From assembly GCA_964546935.1 (NCBI GenBank), contig CAZJLJ010000056.1, positions 1 through 17,856 on the forward strand: DNA of 17,856 nt, written 5' to 3'. The notes under the pieces were generated by a model. It searched no databases and was not told the origin of the DNA. It saw only the letters and a list, made by a program, of their open reading frames with translations. A program made the translations under genes and the position numbers. This document shows, piece by piece, positions 14,049 to 17,856 of the stretch. This DNA comes from JALYTY01 sp964546935 (GTDB lineage: Bacteria > Vulcanimicrobiota > Vulcanimicrobiia > Vulcanimicrobiales > Vulcanimicrobiaceae). The first letter of the stretch is position 1. Every line of letters begins with the position of its first letter.

Positions 14049-15353
14049 GTGAAACGACTGAGCACCGGAGTTCTCGCGGCACTGATGTCAGTGTCGAGCG
14101 CGTTCACCGCGGTCGCATCTCCATCGAGTTCAACGCAGGCGCAGAGCAACACTGGAAAAGCTGTGGTTGCGCAGGCCTCGATGGCTGCACCGAATTTTGG
14201 AACGCCGCCCTCCGGCAAGATTCCAATTCTCTTCAACGATCATCACGTTTATGCAAAACCCGATACGCTAAAGCAAGGCCGCGTTCTCGCAGCGCTTGTA
14301 AAAGGCGGAACGATTCTGATTCCATTGCGTTCGATGTTCGAACAAATGGGCGCATCGGTTTCGTACGATCCCGGCAGCAAAACAGCTACGGTCAGTAAAC
14401 CCGGTTCCGAAGTTAAAGTAACGGTCGGTAAACCGGAAGTAATTATCAACGGTGAATCTCGTCCTTTGGACGTTCCTCCCATGATTTATCAGGGCAACGT
14501 CCTCGTGCCGGTCCGTGTCATTTCGGAAGGCATGGGCGCGTACGTCCAATGGGTTCCCGACAAGCAACTCGTCGTCGTTCGTTACGTGACTGCAACTCCG
14601 CCGCCGACACCTGCGCCGACCCCGCCGCCGACGGTTGCACCAACTCCGACACCAACGCCGACTCCGACTCCAACGCCGGTATACCACGATGTGTTCCTTG
14701 CGGGCGATTACATCATCGCACCAAAGGTTTACAACGAATTCAGCCCCGGCAACACCGGCACAAAATCATTCGATGTCCACGGCGCGCTCGAATTCGATTT
14801 GTTCCGGATCCCGTTTATGGTCGCGGGAAACTACTCGCAGTATCAATATCCGCATAACTGCGGGGGTATCGGCGATCCGCAATGTCTCGTAACGACGATC
14901 GGCCAAACCGGTCAAACGTTCGTTCCGGGCCTTCAAATGCGAGATTGGGATTACGACGCACGATTTGGCGTCCGCATTCTGCAACCGCGCGTTTATATCG
15001 CTGCCGCGTACGATTGGCACAGCAACAGTTACGGCTATCCCAAACTCGAAGCGCTGGGATTCGGCGGAGAGAAACTGCCGGATCTCAACCAGGTCTTTTC
15101 GGTGTTCGGTAGCGTGTACTACTATCCCAATTGGAAGGGCCCATTCATCGATCCGGGCACCGGAATCGGTTACACGGTCCAATACCAATACTTCAAATAC
15201 CAGGTCGGGTTCACGCTGACGTCTCCCAAGTTCCCCATCTTTATAGAGGGCGGCTACATGGGTGACAACGGTAGCAGGACCAACGCTGCACCGGCAACGT
15301 TCTCGCATTACGGACCATTCGCCGGAATTGGTTTCAAGATTCCGGTTCCATAA
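14049..15353 (+). CDS. Secreted CuAO-N-like domain / Pro-Thr linker / beta-barrel-like protein, paralog 2
   Basis: This tandem copy of the preceding protein is also 434 residues and starts with the same twelve residues. The signal peptide runs to about residue 23. The CuAO-N-like region spans about 60–179, again with ILIPLRSMFEQMGASVSYD and VLVPVRVISEGMGAYVQW. The linker (181–210) is nearly pure PT repeats, and the C-terminal beta-rich half ends in GPFAGIGFKIPVP. By hand alignment, 132 of 141 residues match paralog 1 in the N-terminal domain and linker start, but only about 139 of 220 in the C-terminal half. The cysteine pair (C271, C279) and the TTIGQTGQTFVPG block are kept. The GTG start is preceded by TAGGAGG (14036–14042). 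Confidence 0.82.
   Translation: MKRLSTGVLAALMSVSSAFTAVASPSSSTQAQSNTGKAVVAQASMAAPNFGTPPSGKIPILFNDHHVYAKPDTLKQGRVLAALVKGGTILIPLRSMFEQMGASVSYDPGSKTATVSKPGSEVKVTVGKPEVIINGESRPLDVPPMIYQGNVLVPVRVISEGMGAYVQWVPDKQLVVVRYVTATPPPTPAPTPPPTVAPTPTPTPTPTPTPVYHDVFLAGDYIIAPKVYNEFSPGNTGTKSFDVHGALEFDLFRIPFMVAGNYSQYQYPHNCGGIGDPQCLVTTIGQTGQTFVPGLQMRDWDYDARFGVRILQPRVYIAAAYDWHSNSYGYPKLEALGFGGEKLPDLNQVFSVFGSVYYYPNWKGPFIDPGTGIGYTVQYQYFKYQVGFTLTSPKFPIFIEGGYMGDNGSRTNAAPATFSHYGPFAGIGFKIPVP
14589..14678 (+). repeat. Low-complexity PT codon repeat, paralog 2
   Basis: Repeats of CCGACT, CCAACG and similar units encode a run of Pro-Thr dipeptides between the N-terminal and C-terminal domains. Such a run gives a stiff extended spacer. 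The tract is shorter and more regular than that of paralog 1. Confidence 0.75.
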
Positions 15354-15375
15354 GCGAATCGACTAGTAAGGCAGC

Positions 15376-15408
15376 AAAGGGGGCGCGGCTCGATGCCGGG
15401 CCCTCTTT
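15376..15408 (+). terminator. Probable terminator after paralog 2
   Basis: A 14-position stem (15376–15389 with 15395–15408) has a five-base loop, one G·G mismatch and one G·T pair, and starts 22 bases after the stop. The 3' arm ends in TTT, but no longer T-run follows, so termination may be incomplete. Confidence 0.6.
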
Positions 15409-15516
15409 CGTGGCGTACATCATCGGGTTGTACGATTATGCGACGATTTCAAACGCTGTATCATAGGGGCAACGCAAGTTCTAGCAACCCTCCGGTGCGA
15501 GGCGTGGGAGGGCATT

Positions 15517-16506
15517 ATGATGCTTCGTCTCTTTTTGCGCTCGCTTGTCGCATTTGCGGCTATTTACACGTGCATGTTCCATGCGAGTCTGCCCGCGAGC
15601 GCAGACAACGTGCTCAATCGAATTACCGTTACCGTCGCACCCGTCTATTTGGTGGAAACGAACGGTGATTCAAACGCTCCTCCGCCTCCGGGCTATAAGG
15701 GTATTGGGTATACGAACGATCACCCGTATGCCGATTCATTCCGAATAGATTACGGGATCGATATCAAGCTCGATCCAAAGACGCATTTAACGTTGTCTCA
15801 TGGAAACGTCGGGTACGGTCTCGGCCGTATTCTGACGCTTGCTCCATTAACATCGTTCGTATCGGGCGCTCTTTTCGATTACACGGATACTATTTCGCTT
15901 AGTCATACGATCGGGTCCGATGTCACGGCTCATGTAACGTACTTCAGCCATCAGCGACAAGACGTCACGGGACTGTGTTTGAATCAAAAAGCGTGCCCCA
16001 ATGCGCTCGGACAACAGCAACCCAATACGCTCTCAATAAACGAGATGGGCTACACGCTCGGCGCTAGTTGGGATTTTGGCCCGAAAACGCACATCGGAAA
16101 AGTTTTTACAGTAGGCGCAGATATAAAATACTTGCCGCGCCCTGCGTTTCCACCGTCACCGAATGCGGCGGGCGTTGCGCCCGCCCTCGGCGGACTCCCC
16201 GGATGGGTCGGTACACAAACACTCTTTCCGTATTACATAACCGCGAAGATTCCGTTCTTTTACGACAGCTCGTTTACGCCGTTCATCAATTGGACGCACT
16301 TCCCAGTGCTCTATCACGATTCGGCGGTGCCGGAAGACTACAGCGGCTTCGTTTGGGGAATCAGCAAGGTTTTCAACAAATACCTCACGCTGAGCTACAC
16401 AAACTTTAACCTGCAAACTTGCCGTTGTGTCGAGCGGGTTCCGCCGCCGGACAATCTGCGCTTGGCGTTCGGCATTCTGAAGCTGGATTTCCACACCCAG
16501 CTCTAA
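15517..16506 (+). CDS. Secreted beta-rich protein, probable outer-membrane barrel
   Basis: The 329-residue product starts with a strong signal peptide (FLRSLVAFAAIYTCMF, cleavage near S-A-S-A, residue 29). The mature part consists of alternating amphipathic strands with many aromatic and Gly/Asn/Asp turns (ITVTVAPVYLVE, SFRIDYGIDIKL, DTISLSHTIGSDVTAHVTYF) and ends LRLAFGILKLDF before HTQL. I recognise no family. Cysteines are paired by spacing (C154/C160 and C302/C304). GGGAGGG (15506–15512) precedes two ATGs, at 15517 and 15520; either could be used. A TATCAT at 15459–15464 is a possible -10 with no good -35. It is not obviously homologous to the barrel halves of the two preceding proteins. 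Confidence 0.72.
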   Translation: MMLRLFLRSLVAFAAIYTCMFHASLPASADNVLNRITVTVAPVYLVETNGDSNAPPPPGYKGIGYTNDHPYADSFRIDYGIDIKLDPKTHLTLSHGNVGYGLGRILTLAPLTSFVSGALFDYTDTISLSHTIGSDVTAHVTYFSHQRQDVTGLCLNQKACPNALGQQQPNTLSINEMGYTLGASWDFGPKTHIGKVFTVGADIKYLPRPAFPPSPNAAGVAPALGGLPGWVGTQTLFPYYITAKIPFFYDSSFTPFINWTHFPVLYHDSAVPEDYSGFVWGISKVFNKYLTLSYTNFNLQTCRCVERVPPPDNLRLAFGILKLDFHTQL

Positions 16507-16545
16507 CGAAGCACCGGCAGCCCCACGGGTCCGCTTCAAAGCTGA

Positions 16546-16578
16546 GCGAGCAAGCGCTCGCCCTTCGATATCGTCGAA
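16546..16578. repeat. Two short inverted repeats upstream of the rpsK promoter
   Basis: GCGAGC (16546–16551) and GCTCGC (16556–16561) form a six-bp stem with a four-base loop. Directly after it, TTCGA (16564–16568) and TCGAA (16574–16578) form a second. Neither is followed by a T-run, so they are weak as terminators. They lie 20–55 bases before the -35 box and could equally be a protein site or chance. The rest of 16507–16599 shows nothing else I can name. Confidence 0.3.
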
Positions 16579-16599
16579 CCATGGAACGGGCAAGGGTCC

Positions 16600-16628
16600 T
16601 TGACCCGAAGCGGGGGTTAGGGTAGAGT
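16600..16628 (+). promoter_or_regulatory. Sigma-70-type promoter for rpsK-rpsD
   Basis: TTGACC (16600–16605) and TAGAGT (16623–16628) are separated by exactly 17 bases. They match the consensus -35 at five of six positions and the -10 at four of six. The predicted transcript would start near 16635. This is the best promoter-like match I found in the window, and it stands where one is required, since rpsK is cut off from the rest of the ribosomal operon by a terminator and the intervening block. Confidence 0.7.
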
Positions 16629-16634
16629 GATTCC

Positions 16635-16807
16635 TTGGCGCCGCGCCTCTCTCTTCAGGCGGCGCACGCGGCTTTATGCCCTCCGGGCCTTCGGGTTTGG
16701 GGACCGATGCTTTCGCCGGGCACCGGGGTTAAACAGATCCAGATGGGTCGAGGCGACGACACCCCGTCGTTCGGGGACAGGATAAACGAAGTACATCGGA
16801 GTTACTT
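16635..16807 (+). promoter_or_regulatory. Structured 5' leader of rpsK-rpsD, candidate S4 autoregulatory RNA
   Basis: About 170 untranslated bases separate the predicted start of transcription from the TTG of rpsK. Visible structures are GCGCCGC (16638–16644) with GCGGCGC (16659–16665) and CCCCG (16762–16766) with CGGGG (16772–16776). ACCCCG (16761–16766) can instead pair with CGGGGT (16724–16729), and CGTCG (16765–16769) with CGACG (16754–16758), so the folds compete. The loop bases CGTT (16768–16771) can pair with AACG (16785–16788), giving a possible pseudoknot just before GGAG (16798–16801). S4-binding leaders with pseudoknots are known from E. coli and Bacillus; here it is inference only. 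Confidence 0.5.
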
Positions 16808-17203
16808 TTGGCTGCCAAGAAGCAAACCAAAACGCGCAAGAAGCGTGAGGTTAAGAACGTTCAATCGGGCGTCACTCACGTTCATGCGTCGTTCAACAAT
16901 ACGATCGTCACCATCACCGACCCGCACGGCAACGTCGTTTCGTGGGCCTCTGCCGGTAATCTCGGCTTTAAAGGTTCAAAGAAGTCGACCCCGTTCGCTG
17001 CGCAGATGGCCGCTGAGTCCGCTGCCCGCAAGGCGATCGACCACGGCATGAAGTCGACCGAAGTGATGGTCAAGGGCCCCGGCGCCGGTCGCGAAGCCGC
17101 GATCCGTTCGCTTCAAGCCGCCGGCCTTGAAATCACGATGATCAAAGATGTTACGCCGATCCCCCATAATGGCGTCCGTCCGCCGAAGCGGCGCCGCGTT
17201 TAA
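16808..17203 (+). CDS. rpsK: 30S ribosomal protein S11
   Basis: S11 lies on the platform of the small subunit near the E site. The 131-residue product uses a TTG start, six bases after GGAG (16798–16801). It has the basic tail AAKKQTKTRKKREVKN, the signature GVTHVHASFNNTIVTITDPHGNVVSWASAG, LGFKGSKKSTPFAAQMAAE, and the C-terminal VKGPGAGREAAIRSLQAAGLEI with DVTPIPHNGVRPPKRRRV. Two TAA codons follow in tandem. It is the first gene of its transcript, unlike the usual rpsM-rpsK arrangement. A rare start codon on a ribosomal protein gene fits translational control by the leader, though this is only suggestive. Confidence 0.97.
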   Translation: MAAKKQTKTRKKREVKNVQSGVTHVHASFNNTIVTITDPHGNVVSWASAGNLGFKGSKKSTPFAAQMAAESAARKAIDHGMKSTEVMVKGPGAGREAAIRSLQAAGLEITMIKDVTPIPHNGVRPPKRRRV

Positions 17204-17224
17204 TAAGGTTTGAAGAGAGAGTAA

Positions 17225-17856
17225 ATGTCGCGTTATATCGGACCCGTCTGCCGCCTGTGCCGCCGCGAAACGGCCTCGAGCAAGACCGGCGAAAAAATCA
17301 AGCTGTTCCTCAAAGGCGATCGCTGCCTATCGCGCAAGTGCGCGGTCGAGCGTCGCGGCACTGCGCCGGGTCAAAAGACCACCGGCAAGCAGCGCACGAA
17401 GATTTCGGAATACGGCCGCCAGCTTCGCGAGAAGCAGAAGATGCGCCGCTATTACGGCGTGCATGAAACGCAGTTCGAGAACTACTTCCGTGAAGCAGCC
17501 CGCGTACCGGGCCAAACGGGGCGTACGTTCCTTCAGCTGCTCGAGCGCCGTCTGGACAATGTGGTCTATCGTTTGAATCTCGCGACGAGCCGCGCGCAGG
17601 CGCGTCAGCTCGTGACGCACCGCCACTTCCGCTTGAACGGCAAGATCGTCAACGTTCCGTCGATCATCGTGAAGCCGGGCGACGTCATCACGATCGCCGA
17701 GCGCAGCCTCAAAGCGCCCGTATTCGAAGCGAATCTGGAAGTCGCGCGTTCGCGCCGTCCACCAGAATGGCTCGAATGGAACGACGCCGAGAACACCGCG
17801 AAGGTGACGCAAGTGCCGAGCCGCGAGCAAATCGACACACCGGTTGACGAACAGCT
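17225..17856 (+). CDS. rpsD: 30S ribosomal protein S4, zinc form, 3' end cut by the window
   Basis: S4 starts 16S rRNA assembly and in several bacteria represses its own operon. From ATG 17225 the frame is open to the window end (210 codons), and probably only a few codons are missing, since it reaches the late REQIDTPVDEQ motif. The N-terminus has four cysteines (C9-x2-C12 and C34-x4-C39), the zinc-binding form. The middle has YGRQLREKQKMRRYYGV, and the S4 RNA-binding domain is complete (LERRLDNVVYRLNLATSRAQARQLVTHRHFRLNGK). It is 21 bases after rpsK, preceded by AGAGAGAG-like purines. rpoA and rplQ would be expected beyond the window. Confidence 0.97.
   Translation, partial: MSRYIGPVCRLCRRETASSKTGEKIKLFLKGDRCLSRKCAVERRGTAPGQKTTGKQRTKISEYGRQLREKQKMRRYYGVHETQFENYFREAARVPGQTGRTFLQLLERRLDNVVYRLNLATSRAQARQLVTHRHFRLNGKIVNVPSIIVKPGDVITIAERSLKAPVFEANLEVARSRRPPEWLEWNDAENTAKVTQVPSREQIDTPVDEQ

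Noticed and set aside
14589..14678. Repeats resembling a CRISPR or satellite array
   Set aside because: The periodicity is in Pro/Thr codons inside an open reading frame; there are no spacers and no cas genes.
12606..15353. Reading the two paralogs as copper amine oxidases
   Set aside because: Only the N-terminal-like domain is present. The catalytic domain with the topaquinone tyrosine motif and copper histidines is absent, so no oxidase function should be assigned.
15428..15464. TTGTAC with TATCAT as a promoter for the 329-residue secreted protein
   Set aside because: The two boxes are 25 bases apart and nothing at 16–18 bases from TATCAT resembles a -35 box, so it is not listed as a feature.
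8272..16600. The block between rpsM and rpsK as a genomic island or integrated element
   Set aside because: No integrase, transposase, tRNA, direct repeats or phage genes were seen, and base composition does not differ obviously to the eye. Rearrangement is possible but a mobile element is not supported.

Overview
The window is the distal half of the bacterial S10–spc–alpha ribosomal protein cluster, cut open by an unrelated block of about 8.2 kb. Every ribosomal gene is on the + strand: the end of rplP, then rpmC, rpsQ, rplN, rplX, rplE, rpsN (zinc type), rpsH, rplF, rplR, rpsE, rplO, secY, adk, map, infA, rpmJ and rpsM. Many are joined by stop/start overlaps. A strong intrinsic hairpin follows rpsM. 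The cluster resumes at about 16.6 kb with rpsK and rpsD, which have their own promoter-like site and a roughly 170-nt structured leader. rpmD (L30) is missing from its usual place between rpsE and rplO.

The block between rpsM and rpsK (about 8.33–16.5 kb) carries a minus-strand VOC/PhnB-like protein and a + strand pair, a DUF72 (YecE-like) protein and a MobA-like nucleotidyltransferase. Next come a minus-strand secreted glycine-zipper protein with an overlooked 38-residue membrane peptide downstream of it, an MFS transporter, two tandem paralogous secreted proteins, and a third secreted beta-rich protein. The paralogs combine a copper-amine-oxidase-N-like (PF07833-type) domain, a Pro/Thr linker and a barrel-like C-terminal half. 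I see no integrase, transposase, tRNA or flanking direct repeat, so nothing shows that the block is a mobile element.

Organism: a bacterium with moderately high GC. Signal peptides followed by barrel-like domains suggest an outer membrane. Four translation proteins have zinc-ligand sets (L24, S14, S4, L36). The gene order secY-adk-map-infA-rpmJ-rpsM is that of Firmicutes, Cyanobacteria, Chloroflexota and related lineages. The CuAO-N proteins together with diderm features make an uncultivated phylum such as Eremiobacterota (WPS-2) plausible. That is inference from general impression and could not be tested here.

The two most interesting points are the CuAO-N/linker/barrel paralog pair, which has the layout of an outer-membrane tether, and the rpsK-rpsD leader. 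The leader has a good promoter, competing hairpins and a possible pseudoknot just before the Shine-Dalgarno, making it a candidate S4 autoregulatory element.
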